DNA from: Cololabis saira
Taxonomy: Eukaryota; Chordata; Actinopteri; Beloniformes; Belonidae
NCBI RefSeq assembly: GCF_033807715.1
Contig: NC_084591.1
Coordinates: forward strand, 48,207,915 to 48,271,914
DNA: 64,000 nucleotides
Direction of reading: 5' to 3'
A program made the position numbers and the translations under genes. Positions 44,786 through 55,938 of the stretch are shown here, one piece after another. The stretch's first letter is position 1. The number at the start of each line of letters is the position of its first letter. The notes below the pieces were generated by a model that was not told the origin of the DNA, did not search any database, and saw only the letters and a list, made by a program, of their open reading frames with translations.

Positions 44786-44845
44786 ATGTCCGGTCAGCAC
44801 AAGTCCGGTGCTCAGAAAAGGAGAGAAAAGAGAAGAAGAAAATAG
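44786..44845 (+). pseudogene. hAT/ZMYM-type protein N-terminal remnant
   Basis: MSGQHKSGAQKRREKRRRK then TAG. The basic SGA.KR..K(E)K..K start is typical of TTF/ZMYM-type hAT proteins. Nineteen codons only. Confidence 0.3.
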
Positions 44846-45439
44846 AGGCCTCAGAGATTCTCTACACAAATATTTTAAAATGTTTCTGCACACACTCTGT
44901 TCACAAGGAATCCTGGTCTTTTGAGTCCAGGAAGTTCTTATAAACACGGAGAAACACAAGACCATACTGGTGGTGGGTCAGTACCAGCACCAAAGCGCAA
45001 AAGAAGGCGACTTCTACTGGGCTGTTGATTATCCGCTGCGCTGCTGTTACTGTTGTTATGTGGCAGGATGAAGCTCCACTCCAGAGGTCGATTGGTCAAC
45101 AAGCCTTTAGTCCAGACAGCGGAATAACAACTGACAACTGTCAACAAACATGCGTAACTAAGCAACCTTAAACCTCCCCGTGCCCAGGCCCCCTTCCCTA
45201 CAATCCTGATGGGTGAGAGGTAATTGTGTCTGCCACAGTTGTTTTGAATTTGGATACAGGAAGAAGAAGCGGAAATGAGGGGAATTGTGTCATCACGTTC
45301 TCCGTGCGTCGCTGGTTTGATCCAGATATCCCAAATGATTAATTACCATGTAAACGGAATATTCCCAATGTTTCAGTAACCGGAATATTGACCTTAACCC
45401 CAATTTTGACTGCATGTAAACGTAGTCAGTGAGTCAGCA
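44846..45439. other. Unassigned; GTAAACG-type MITE half
   Basis: About 45338-45425 (ATTACCATGTAAACGGAATATTCC ... CTGCATGTAAACGTAG) is one end of a common fish inverted-repeat element. The rest is unassigned. Confidence 0.4.
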
Positions 45440-45690
45440 TTCAGCTTTTATACTCCTCACCTGTGGAACAAACTCCCAGAATGCATCAGGGCTCCTGGAA
45501 CTCTCAGTTGCTTTAAATCAGTGTTTTTCAAACGGTGTGCCACCGCGAGATATTGTCAGGTGTGCCGTGGGAAAATATCAATTTCTGTGCTTGTGCGTTC
45601 TAGCGTAGTAATCATGTAGTACCCTACTCTTCCATACCAGTAGGTGGCAGCAGCGCGTAACTAATTGCCTTGTCCTTGGAGACGCGTGAA

Positions 45691-45819
45691 TTAAGCCTGA
45701 TTTATGGTTCCGCGTTAAATCGAAGCAGAGCCTACGCCGTAGGGTACGCCGTAGGGTACGGCGTAGGCTTCGGCGTAGGCTCTGCGTTGGTGTAACACGG
45801 AACCATCAATCAGCCTTTA
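45691..45819. repeat. Palindromic MITE copy c
   Basis: TTAAGCCTGATTTATGGTTCC ... GGAACCATCAATCAGCCTTTA. The centre carries GTAGGGTACGCCGTAGGGTACG, a small duplication of the stem. Confidence 0.85.
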
Positions 45820-45878
45820 GTGATGCATGGATGCAGCGGCAGGTGGCTTTGACGGTGGTAGCAGGACGACGGTGAAAG

Positions 45879-47761
45879 ATGGATACGTTTTTGAAGAGGA
45901 AAAAATGCTGACTCTGAAATGGACCCTGGACAAAATCCAGACCCAGATGAAGGCCCTAGTATGAGTGGAGGTCAAAAGAGAGCAAAGACGGTGAAGTTTG
46001 TGGAACGAGGCAATACAACGAAAGCTATCTTTCATTTGGATTTACTTTTACCGGAGATGCAACGGCACCGACTCCGTTGTGCTTGGTATGTGGTGAAAAG
46101 CTCTCCAACAGTGCTATGGTCCCATTTAAAGCTTAAACGCCATCTCCAAACAAAACACCCTTCACTTCAAAATAAAAATGTGGAGTATTTTGTTCGCCTG
46201 CGTGATCACACGGAGAAACAGGCAACTTTCATGAGAAAAACGGCAAAGGTAAAACGAGAGAGCCCTTAAAGCTAGTTACCATGTTGCTGAACTTGTGGCT
46301 AAATCAAAAAAGTCCCACACTGTGGCAGAGCAATTAATACTTCCCGCTTGCAAAGCCATTGTAAATGAGATGCTCGGACCCGACGAGGCTAAAGAAATAG
46401 CCAAAGTCCCGCTCTCAGATAACACCATTTCCAGACGTATTAATGAGATGTCTGCAGACATTGAAAGTGTGGTTTTGGACAAGATCCGTATCAGTAATAA
46501 ATTTGCTTTGCAAATTGATGAGTGTACTGATATAAGTGGACATGCTCAACTCTTGGCCAATGTGCGTTTTGTGGATGGAGACACAATCCGAGAAAACTTT
46601 CTATTTTGCAAGGCTTTGCCAGAAAAAACTACAGGAGAGGAATTTTTTCGGGTCACATCAGAATATCTGGAAAAAGGACGACTTAAGTGGGAAAACTGCA
46701 CAGGTGTCTGCACTGATGGAGCCGCAGCCATGGTCGGGCGCACCAAAGGCTTTGTAAGCAGAGTGATGGAAAAAAACCCAGGTGTGATCATTACGCATTG
46801 CTTTTTACATCGCGAAGCCCTCGTAGCCAAGACTTTACCAGCAGACCTTGTTCCTTTGTTGGATGAGGTTGTGTGCATGGTAAACTTTGTGAAGTCACGA
46901 CCTGTGAAAAGTCGCATATTTGCAGCTTTGTGTGAGGAAATGGGAGCGGAGCATAAAGTGTTGCTGTTTCATACGGCGGTCCGGTGGCTGTCGCGCGGCA
47001 AGGTGCTGGCCCGTGTGCATGAGCTGCGAGAGGAACTTAAAGTGTTTCTGTCAAATGAGGGGTCCGATTACACAAAGCTGCTTGCAAGTGATGAGTGGTG
47101 TGCAAGGCTGGCATACCTGGCACATATTTTTCATCACCTGAATGAACTTAACACACGAATGCAAGGCCGAAATGAAAACCTGCTTACAAGTACGGATAAA
47201 ATAAATGGATTCCGTTCAAAAGTGCAACTCTGGCAGCAACATGTGGAAAGTGGCAATCTTGAAATGTTCCCACTCACCATTAAATGGCAAGATGTTAATA
47301 CTGCTGCACTGTGTGAGATAATAGTTCAACATTTGAAAAGTCTTGAGGAGAAGATGTCATTTTATTTCTCTTCAACCTCCACGGAGTGCCTTGACTGGGT
47401 TAGGGACCCATTCAGCTCAGCATCAACTGTTGGAAAGGACATGACTTTACAGGAGCAGGAGGAATAACTGAACTGAGACAAGATCGTGGTCTCAAGTTAA
47501 GATTTGCAGACCTGCCTTTGGACAGTTTTTGGTTGGCAGAGCAAGGAGTTCCCCATGCTGGCCAACAAAGCTGTTTGGACATTGCTCCCATTTTCCACAA
47601 CATACCTGTGTGAGGTGAGCTTTTCCAGCCTTACTGCTGTAAAAACTAAAAACCGATTAAGACTGAGAGCTCTGGATGAAGAGCTTTGTGTGTGTCTTTC
47701 ATCAATACCTGCCAGGATATCAGCTCTGTGTTCATCCAAACAGGCCCAGGTTTCACACTGA
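45879..47761 (+). pseudogene. Charlie-type hAT transposase A
   Basis: Starts MDTFLKRK. The BED finger ([21 protein letters not shown]) is split over three frames. From 46295 a 390-codon stretch is open: [83 protein letters not shown]. Two frameshifts near 47462 and 47530 precede the C-terminus ([30 protein letters not shown] end). The domain order is that of SCAND3/ZBED5-like hAT transposases. Function lost. Confidence 0.85.
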
Positions 47762-48096
47762 TGAGTATCAATATGAAAGATTATAAAATACTTTTTTCTT
47801 TGTGTTTATTAGATTCCTATTTTTAATTCAAGACGTTATATTGTTAATATAAGCTTTTTTTCCCCCCACGTTTTCAGCTGGTGGTGTGCCGCAGGATTTT
47901 TTCAATGAAAGAAACGTGCCTTGGCTCAAAAAATGTTGAAAAACACTGCTTTAAATCAAGGTTGAAAACCTTTTCATTTATTGCTGCATTTCAGTAATCC
48001 ACCATAATGAACTACAACCTTTATTTCTTGCATTTTATTTATTTAATTATTTTAATTTATCTCTGCTTGTCTTTAATTGTATTTAATTATTATGTA

Positions 48097-48177
<81 letters not shown>

Positions 48178-48179
48178 TA
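48097..48179. repeat. (ATT)n microsatellite
   Basis: About 27 uninterrupted trinucleotides in the LINE 3' UTR. Confidence 0.95.
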
Positions 48180-48364
48180 TTGTTTAAACTTTAAATCGTG
48201 CTTTTTATGTATGTTTTAATGTCCTTGTAAAGCACTATCAATCACTGTGTTGTTGAATTATGCTATAGAAATAAACTTGCCTTGCCTTACATAGTAACAG
48301 TGTTTAATTTAAAAATAGTAATTTAAAAAGAACAAAATACACATAAACACCTTTTGTGGTTTTT

Positions 48365-48455
48365 CTTTATTTTACTTTTATTTCACCAGGAAGTCCCTTG
48401 TGATAAAAAAAGAATCTCTTTTTCTGGGGGAGACCTGGCCAAGAGCAACACGTAC
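48365..48455 (-). repeat. LINE 3' tail, inverted
   Basis: Inverse of the TTGGCCAGGTCTCCC...GAGATTCTTT...GGTGAAATAAA-type tail seen at 16640-16848. Confidence 0.5.
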
Positions 48456-48826
48456 GTGCAGTGTATGTAGAAGATTCAATAAGGAATTGCTACTGTACAA
48501 ATATGTGGAAGATGTTTCAAAATTGTTTGGCAATCTTGAAATCCACCTTGATATTGGAACTAGTTATTTAGCATTTTGGAATAAATAAAGACATGTGTAC
48601 ATACTTTCAAAACCGAGTATTGGCTAGAGGGTGAAATAATAAAACCACATATGAATCACAATTACATGTGTTGACATTTTAAAGGATAAGTTAATAAGGA
48701 CATTTTTCCAGACAAGATCCTGCTGAAATCCTCTCAAAGTCTCAACTCGGTTAAATTAAATTCTTTATCTTACCAACAGGTGGCAGCAAATCCCTCCTGC
48801 AACACAGGGCAGTGAATCCAAACTCT
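48456..48826. other. Unassigned sequence
   Basis: No gene or repeat recognised. Confidence 0.45.
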
Positions 48827-49754
48827 GGGCCCGGTTTTTCAAAAGTAATCCGCTCGGATTTTGGATAAGGGATTGGATCAAATCATGAAAATGGGTTTTT
48901 CAAAAGACAAAACGGATTACGTAATCGGATTAGATCACGTAATCCAATCCTGGTTTTGATCTGGATCAAACCTTCAGTTTGGGTTTTTCAAAACTTTTTA
49001 GTAGGATTGGGATCACTTTGATCCAAAAAATCGGGATTAAACTGATCCCATCAGAAGGGTGGATTCAGCGTAGATTTCAGGCCCAAAATGTAATGAAACT
49101 TTAAAATTGTATCAAATAACACTATATTTGGATCATGCAGTATAGCCTACAAGATATCCTATTTATTCATAAGGTTTTAATTTGATTTGTTCATCCGTCA
49201 GGCTACAGTGATTAGGTAGGTTATAACGTATTCAGCCTTTCAGTATAGGCCTACAGCAAAGTAGAAAGAGTTTGGCCTCATAAAATAATCCCCCAAACAG
49301 CTGTCAATATTGACCACAAATAATATATATCATTCTGTCACTAATTATAATATTATAATTCATCACAATCAAAAATATTTTTGTTTTGTTTTTAGATGAT
49401 TTTTTAGTGATGCATGCAATGATAAAACAGAATAACAAAGCAATGGCAATGGCATCACTGGTTTTTGAAATCCAAAACAAATCCAAATCAGAAATAGTGT
49501 CTAACTATTGCGTCCCTTGTTGCTCTTTACATATCTATAGTTCTACATTGTGTTTCCTACCCTATTTGAGCACTGGTTATCCAGATTTGGTGATCCTGAA
49601 AAGTTTCTATCCGGATCAGATTGATCCAATCCGATGTTGCTTTGAAAAACCGGCTCAAAAGTAAGCTGGATTACGTGATCCTGGATAGCAAAAAAAAGGG
49701 TTACTAAATCCGGATCAATTTGATCCGGATTAAACCTTTTGAAAAACCGGGCCC
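48827..49754. mobile_element. Inverted-repeat MITE, GGGCCCGGTTTTTCAAAAG ends
   Basis: GGGCCCGGTTTTTCAAAAG at the left and CTTTTGAAAAACCGGGCCC at the right. Near each end are repeated TAATCCGGAT/TTGATCCGGATTA motifs. CTCT and AGAG just outside extend the inverted repeat. Looks like a Harbinger-type non-autonomous element, but no 3-bp duplication is evident. Confidence 0.7.
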
Positions 49755-49964
49755 AGAGCTCAACAATCCCTTTTGTGGTCCTAAAGGACATGTTTGACTG
49801 CTTTATAAAGCATTTATTTATTTATTTACAATCTATTTATATTCAAAATAATATATAAGCTATTTAAATTAGTTTCAAGGAAGTGTTTCAAGTAAGTAGG
49901 TGTAAAGTGTTCAGTCATGTTATGAATCATAAATGTATTATTTTGAATTAGGGCTGAGGGTTCT

Positions 49965-50041
49965 TGTAATATATCAGACCGTGAAGCAGCGAGAGGTAAA
50001 CTGAATAAAGTTTTATTGACGTCCGTCAGGTCCCTGTAAAC
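49965..50041 (-). repeat. Gypsy 3' LTR, outer part
   Basis: TGTAATATATCAGACCGTG to the insertion point. The inner part continues at 53135-53199. About 20 bases (GTCCGTCAGGTCCCTGTAAA) are absent from the other LTR. Confidence 0.8.
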
Positions 50042-50222
50042 CAGGGGTCACCAATCCTGGTCCTCGAGGGCCGGTGTCCCTGCAGGTTTTAGATGTTTCC
50101 CTGCTTCATTGCACCATGATACAAGTGACTGTGTCATTAACAGAATTGTGCAGCCCTGGATGACAAGCTGATGACGATGATTAATTAGAATCAGGTGTGT
50201 TAAAGCAGGGAAACATCTAAAA

Positions 50223-53074
50223 CGGCCTTCCTCAAACTGTGGTACGCGTACCACTAGTGGTACGCGGGCTCCCTCTAGTGGTACGGCGCGCAAAATAATC
50301 ACTTATACTAAAAAAAATAATTAATAATTTAAAAGGTGAAACACTATTTAATATATGAGAATGTATGAAAAAACTGTATCAACCGATGACAAAAAATAAA
50401 GAAAATTAAGACAATGAATTAAGTTAATCATTTTAAAAAGCCGCAAGTGTTTCTGGGTAATGTAGGCAATATTCCCGCCGCTGCAGACGCCGCTTGTAGC
50501 GGAAGATGGTTTAGTTACCGTAATAACAAGGATTTTTAAAATGAAGCGTTCAACAAAACTATTGTCGTGGCTTAAATCAACAAAAACAGATGTGCAACAG
50601 GAGACAACAAGAACCGAAGAGGAGGACGTGTGTGAGCCTAGCACAAGCGCGAACAGTGACGCCAGTACCAGCCGCCCCACAACATCTGCTACTGTTACCA
50701 AAAAACGACAAAAAACAGTAAGGAGATATGACGAGAACTACATCAAATTTGGATTTATTTGTAGTGGACCAGAGGAAGAGCCCAGACCGCAGTGTGTGCT
50801 GTGTGGTGACCTGCTGTCCAATGAATCAATGAAACCCTCGCATCTCACCCGGCATCTAACAACCAAACACCCGGCACTTGCGGACAAACCAGTGAGTTTT
50901 TTTTTACGAAAACGTGAAGGACTGAAGCAGTCAAAGTCTGCGATTCAGTCCTATGGTACACCCACAAGCAAAGCACAGGAAGCATCATATCGTGCCAGCC
51001 TCCAGATCGCCAGAGCCGGTAAGCCTCACACAATTGGAGAAGAGCTGTGTTTACCATTAGCCAAAGAGATGACAAAGATCATGTGTGGAGAAGATGCTGC
51101 CAAGAAGTTAAACTTCGTGCCGCTTTCAAACGACACAGTATCAAGAAGAATAACAGACATGGTCAACGATGTTAAAAACACACTGATTGAACGCGTTAAA
51201 AAAAGCCGATATTTTTCCATACAGCTTGATGAGACAACAGACGTCGCAGATTTAGCACAATTATTGGTTTACGTGCGATATGAAAATGACGGTGCAGCTA
51301 CGGAGGATTTGTTGTTTTGTCAACCACTTCAGACCAGAACTACAGCAGACCAAATATTCCAACTACTAAATGAGTTTATGCAAGAGAACGGACTGGACTG
51401 GAAAAGGTGTGTGGGTGTGTGTACGGATGGAGCAAGAGCAATGACTGGCCGTAATAGCGGGGTAGTGGCTCGCATCCGAGAGGTTGCGCCCGAGATGCGC
51501 TGAACTCACTGCAGCATCCATCGTGAGGCGCTGGCAGTGAAGAGGATGCCTGAAGAGCTTAAGTCTGTGCTGGATTCAGCTGTAAAAACGGTGAACTTCA
51601 TCAAGGCCAGACCAATGAATGCTCGGTTATTTCACGTGCTCTGTGAGGAGATGGGAAGTGAGCATGTCCAGCTTTTACTTCATACTGAAGTAAGATGGCT
51701 CTCAAGGGGGAAGGTGCTTTCGAGGCTGTTTGAACTACACAGAGAGGTGCATCTGTTCTTGCAAGGAACAACCTCCCCCTTCGCAGACCTTTTTGAGGAA
51801 CCAGTGTGGCTCTGCCAGTTGGCCTACCTGTCAGACATTTTCTCTCGTTTAAATGAACTCAACTTGGGACTACAGGGACTCTCTGTAAATGTTTTTGGTG
51901 TGCAGGACAAAATAAATGCACTGATAAAAAAACTTGAGTTATTTGAAATCAAAGTCAGAGCAGGTGATGTCTCAGCTTTCCCTGCGTTGGAGAGTTTTTT
52001 GTCAGAAAATGACCTGATGCTTGAAGATGGAGTGAGGGAGAACATCGCTGCACACCTTGCCTCACTCAGAGAACAGTTCTGCAAGTATTTCCCAGGGCTG
52101 CACAAAGATGGAGCTGGCAGCTGGATGAGAAATCCCTTCACCATTGACATTACCCACATGGTCTCAGGAGACTTAAATGCTGTTGAGCAGGAGAGTTTGA
52201 TAGAACTATCTTGTGATGAAACACTGAAGGCTTCTTTCAAAGAGCACACGTTGGACTTTTGGATAAAGCAGTACAGTGAGTACCCTGTGCTTTCTGACAA
52301 AGCAGTGCGCACTCTCCTTCCCTTTGCAACCACCTACCTGTGTGAGAAAGGCTTCTCTTCACTTGTTGTCATAAAAACAAAGTACAGAAGCAGAGTGGAG
52401 GCTGAGCCCAACCTGAGACTGAAACTGACCTCCATTGACCCAGACATTCCCCGACTGTGTTCACAGAGGCAAGCACACCCATCACATTAAGCTCATGTAA
52501 GTGGTCATCATATCTGTGGATGTTTAATTGGAACTCTTATTCTGAATGCTTTTCCACACTTTTTATTCTTAAATCTTATTGTTCTGTCTCTGTGTTTGTG
52601 TTTGTCTCTGTTTCAGAAAGGAGTCACTAAAGCTGAGAAACAGCAAGAACTGTAGTCAGGCATAGCCTGTTTTTATTTTTTTGTCTTTTTTTTAAGTGAA
52701 GTCAGTAAAGTTATAACATTTCAGCACAGCACAGTTTTATTTACATTTTTAAGTACAGTTTCAAATAACATTGAAGATTTGTTTTATATTTATTTTATTA
52801 CAATGTTTATTTCATTTTCATATGCAGTGCATTTTGATAGATTTTGTACAGTAGTTTATAATTTTCCAATTTTAAACACAGTGTTCCATCTGTGTATGAT
52901 TGTTACAGTTGTCAACAATATTAAATAAACTTGTTAAATAAAACTTTCAAAATGTTTTTCATGAAAACTTTGACTTACTCCGCTACTGTACTTTAATGTT
53001 GGTCATTAGGCGGTACTTGGAGAGCAAATTATTTTCTCAGGTGGTACCAAGTGTAAAAAGTTTGAGAACCACTG
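50223..53074 (+). mobile_element. Charlie-type hAT transposon B, nearly intact
   Basis: 2,852 bp, 8-bp duplication ATCTAAAA (50215-50222, 53075-53082). Right end inverse CAGTGGTTCTCAAACTT; the left end has drifted (CGGCCTTCCTCAAACTG). Encodes one transposase and a 3' UTR with AATAAA signals near 52924-52940. Confidence 0.9.
50541..52490 (+). pseudogene. Charlie-type hAT transposase B, one stop codon
   Basis: 650 codons in a single frame, interrupted only by TGA at 51501-51503. BED finger CVLCGDLLSNE...HLTRHLTTKH at about residues 93-117. Catalytic core: LSNDTVSRRI, IQLDETTDVADLAQLLVYVR (first Asp), GVCTDGARAMTG (second Asp), then after the stop [28 protein letters not shown], and the C-terminal dimerisation block LSDKAVRTLLPFATTYLCEKG ending in HPSH. 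Single-exon layout and length fit SCAND3/ZBED5-like transposases. It cuts and rejoins transposon ends. Relative of transposase A, much better preserved. Confidence 0.9.
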
Positions 53075-53126
53075 ATCTAAAACATGCAGGACACCGGCCC
53101 TCGAGGACCAGGGTTGGTGACCCCTG

Positions 53127-53199
53127 CTGTAAACCATCATGCTATCAGTCCTACAGCACCACCTACTGGTGACCTCCAGTACAGCACACACACGTGACA
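53127..53199 (-). repeat. Gypsy 3' LTR, inner part
   Basis: From the CTGTAAAC duplication to ACGTGACA. In element orientation the LTR starts TGTCACGTGTG, preceded by the purine tract AAAGAAAGGGAGA. Confidence 0.75.
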
Positions 53200-53434
53200 T
53201 CTCCCTTTCTTTAGATTTTTTTTCCTTTTGTAATATACAAACTCAGTTTCATAACAAAAATGTGTTAACATACTTAACTGTTTCTCTCATTTGTACTCCA
53301 GCTATTAACTCAGTTTCTTTTAATATCACAATATAAACCACAACACAGTTGTCTTTAAACTTGCAACTAATTAGTAGGTGATTTCAATAGGACATCAGAA
53401 ACATTTTGGAACAGATTTCTTTTAACACGTGTCC

Positions 53435-53810
53435 TTATTCTTTGAATCTTAGAGGAACTCTTACTGGCCTCCCATAACGTGTGGTTTTCACAGTTTCATT
53501 TGTTTTGTTCAACATGGGTGTGACAGTAGGTGAGGGTGACTTTGCTGCAGGAAACTGTTTCTCAGGTAAGAGTCTCTCCTCATCCTCACTGTGTTCAGTG
53601 TCTCTTCCTGCAGATTGTTCATTTTCCATCAGCTGCGGTGGATCAGGTAAGTTGTCGTCAGTCTCTGTTGGTTGTGTTACGGTCCAGTTTTCCTTTGTTT
53701 TCAGAATGTGTCTTCTATTCCTTCTGTAGATTTGGTGCTTGTCTGTCTGAACAATGTAGGACCTCGGCTTATCATGTGTGTTCAGAATAACAGCAGGGTG
53801 TTCTGCTGTC
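53435..53810 (-). pseudogene. Gypsy pol C-terminus
   Basis: Reading HPAVILNTHDKPRSYIVQTD, YRRNRRHILKT and a tail ending TRYGRPVRVPLRFKE with a stop at 53435. This is the GPY/F-like end of K02A2.6-type integrases. 53200-53434 is non-coding 3' sequence. Confidence 0.75.
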
Positions 53811-53813
53811 TGA

Positions 53814-54522
53814 GGCCCCGTTTACACGTAGCAAAAACTGTGGTGTTTTCATGCGTTTTGGCCGTTTGTTTACACGAAAACGAAGCTCAAAGTCTCCAAA
53901 AACCATAATTTCTGAAAACTCCGGCCAAAGTGGAGATTTTTTTAAAAACTCAGTTTTCACATTTGCTTGTAAACAGAGGGAAACAGACATTTAGGCTTCA
54001 GAACGTCACATTATGAGACAGAAACGTCACCAGCGTCATGAGTGCGACCTGTGTTTACAATTTGTTTGTAACCGTCAATATTTTCTTGTATTTTACCTGT
54101 TTTATATTCTAACGTCACACTTAAAAGTAACTCCACTTCTCTGTCACTCCAAACCAAAGACTCTCGTTCATCTTGGAAGTAACTGGCAGTCAAGGCTGAT
54201 TTATGGTTCCGCGTTACACCAACGCAGAGCTACGGCGTAGGGTACGCGGCGACGCACACCGTACGTACAGTAGGCTACGCCGTGGATTTAACGCGGAACC
54301 ATATTATTCAGGCTTCACATGTGTCATTTGTTGATGTTTTTTTCCAGGATTCTGATTGGCTAGCATGACTTTATCTTCTCGTTACACTGCCCCCTGCAGG
54401 TTTGGATGCTCATAGCACCTTAACAGATATTTATGCAGGTTCGTGTAAACGAGGATATTTTTCAAAACGTAGAGGGGGAAATATCTGTTTTTGTAAATAC
54501 CCGGCTACGTGGAAACGTGGCC
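53814..54522. mobile_element. MITE GGCCCCGTTTACACGTAGC in gypsy pol
   Basis: Right end inverse GGCCACGTTTCCACGTAGCC; flanked by TGA on both sides. Contains palindromic MITE copy d. Confidence 0.75.
54192..54315. repeat. Palindromic MITE copy d
   Basis: AAGGCTGATTTATGGTTCCG ... CGCGGAACCATATTATTCAGGCTT. Confidence 0.85.
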
Positions 54523-54525
54523 TGA

Positions 54526-54744
54526 TTCTCACTCTTTCTCCTTCTTTCACTTCTAGTAGGTTCCTCGTGCCACGATCAAAGTAGCGTTTCTGCTTGTTTT
54601 GTCTATTTATCAAACTGTTTCTTACTTGTTTGAAGACTTGGGGCTGCAGCTATTTGAAACTGGAAGCTTTGTTTTTAATCTTCTACCCATCAGAACCTGT
54701 GCAGGAGAATAACTCACTCCACTCAGTGGTGAGTTCCTGTACTC
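54526..54744 (-). pseudogene. Gypsy integrase, post-core segment
   Basis: SPLSGVSYSPAQVLMGRRLK, then KQKRYFDRGTRNLLEVKEGE and RVRI at the MITE junction. One stop (SSFK*LQPQ). Confidence 0.75.
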
Positions 54745-54747
54745 TAA

Positions 54748-55935
54748 GGGCCCGATTTACTAAGATCCTAAATAAAGAGTACTAAATTGCGTGTGCACTG
54801 AAAAAGTTTGCGTGTGCTGTTGTTGTGTGTTTTGCGGGTGATCAACTAAGATTGCGTGCGCAATTGATAACAGGTGCAAACCTCAGTATTTAAATGAGGT
54901 GTTGCGTGTCTTACGGTTTGCGGCGCAAACTTTGCGCCATGGAGAGTGGATGGAAAGCAGGATATAGTCGCAAGCGCAAAATGAAATTTGACGAGTTGGA
55001 GTTATAGAGATATTAGTGGAAGAGGCAAATTGTTGTGCCGTATTCAGCACCCCTGCCGTGAAAAGCACCCCCTCGTATATTCAATGATAAGTAGACCAAG
55101 AAAAAAAACAACACACTGACACTTCAATATATTTATATATACACACTCACACAAACACATACTTAGGAGTTTATATTATATATATTTACAAATATTATGG
55201 AAGACAACACAGTAAGCAGGCTATTAATTAATGACATCAATAACCATTCACCCGATTTTTTTTTTTACCCGAATCCATGAGCGAATTTAAACATGAATCA
55301 TTAACACAAAACTGGACGCTAAACAGAACATGGACAACAGAACATGAACAGAACACGGAATGAGAATATCATTTTTGTCAGACGAGGGGGTGCTCTTCAC
55401 GGCAGGGGTGCTGAATACTGCACAACACCGGGGTATGACAACTGCAGAACAAGTATAGGCGCACAATGAGAAACACTTTTTTCTCCATGAAAACACATGA
55501 TTTATTTATTATCACAAATAAAAAAATGAATGTGCCTCCTGTGGCAACCTTTTGCTGAATAATACTCGATTTAACATTCACATAAAATATTTCTCCTTTT
55601 GCATGTGGAGATTAGCACCTTCCTTTCGAACGTATTAAATATAGACGCAATCACAATCCACGCAAAAACTTTCAGGCTTGGTAAATCTCATGGCGTGTGG
55701 TAAATGGATCAATTTGCATCTTTCCCTCCCAGTATTTAGGATTTCTGGCGGGTACGCCCCATATTGATTATTCATCAGGGCAAAAGTACTAAATGAACAG
55801 CGTGTGCTATTTTGCGCATTTGAGAGACGCAGTCCTCTTTGCACGCTGTTAGTAGATCAGCTGGCACTTTGGTTTGCGGGTGCTGTCAAGTTTGCACACG
55901 TTTTAACACACGCAAACCTTTAGTAAATCGGGCCC
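54748..55935. mobile_element. Harbinger-type MITE, TAA duplication
   Basis: Ends GGGCCCGATTTACTAAG and AGTAAATCGGGCCC, each bordered by TAA. The 3-bp TAA target and the GGGCCC termini fit PIF/Harbinger. Subterminal GTGTGCAAACTTG/TTGCGTGTG motifs repeat. A nested palindrome lies at 55031-55427. Confidence 0.85.
55031..55427. mobile_element. Nested long-inverted-repeat MITE
   Basis: About 45-base inverted ends (TGTTGTGCCGTATTCAGCAC, CCCCTGCCGTGAAAAGCACC). AT-rich centre without coding sequence. Confidence 0.7.
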
Positions 55936-55938
55936 TAA

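Larger units (their letters stand above)
45519..47948 (+). mobile_element. Charlie-type hAT transposon A
   Basis: 2,430 bp. Ends CAGTGTTTTTCAAACGG and TGTTGAAAAACACTG; perfect 8-bp target duplication CTTTAAAT (45511-45518, 47949-47956). Contains one decayed transposase gene and a palindromic MITE at 45691-45819 in its 5' UTR. Confidence 0.9.
45440..48298 (+). mobile_element. LINE 3' end split by a hAT element
   Basis: Joining 45440-45518 to 47957-47995 across the hAT restores one frame: SPHLWNKLPECIRAPGTLS, CFKSRLKTFSFIAAFQ and a stop, the C-terminus of a CR1/L2/Rex1-type ORF2. The 3' UTR follows, with (ATT)n at 48097-48179 and a tail TGCTATAGAAATAAACTTGCC near 48260-48290. Confidence 0.75.
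50042..53126. mobile_element. hAT-type MITE in the LTR, itself split
   Basis: Ends CAGGGGTCACCAATCCTGG and GTTGGTGACCCCTG, 8-bp duplication CTGTAAAC (50034-50041, 53127-53134). Only about 225 bases are its own. Confidence 0.88.

Noticed and set aside
55103..55300. AT-rich palindromic centre as a possible replication origin or regulatory site
   Set aside because: It lies between the inverted ends of a small MITE and shows only AT richness.
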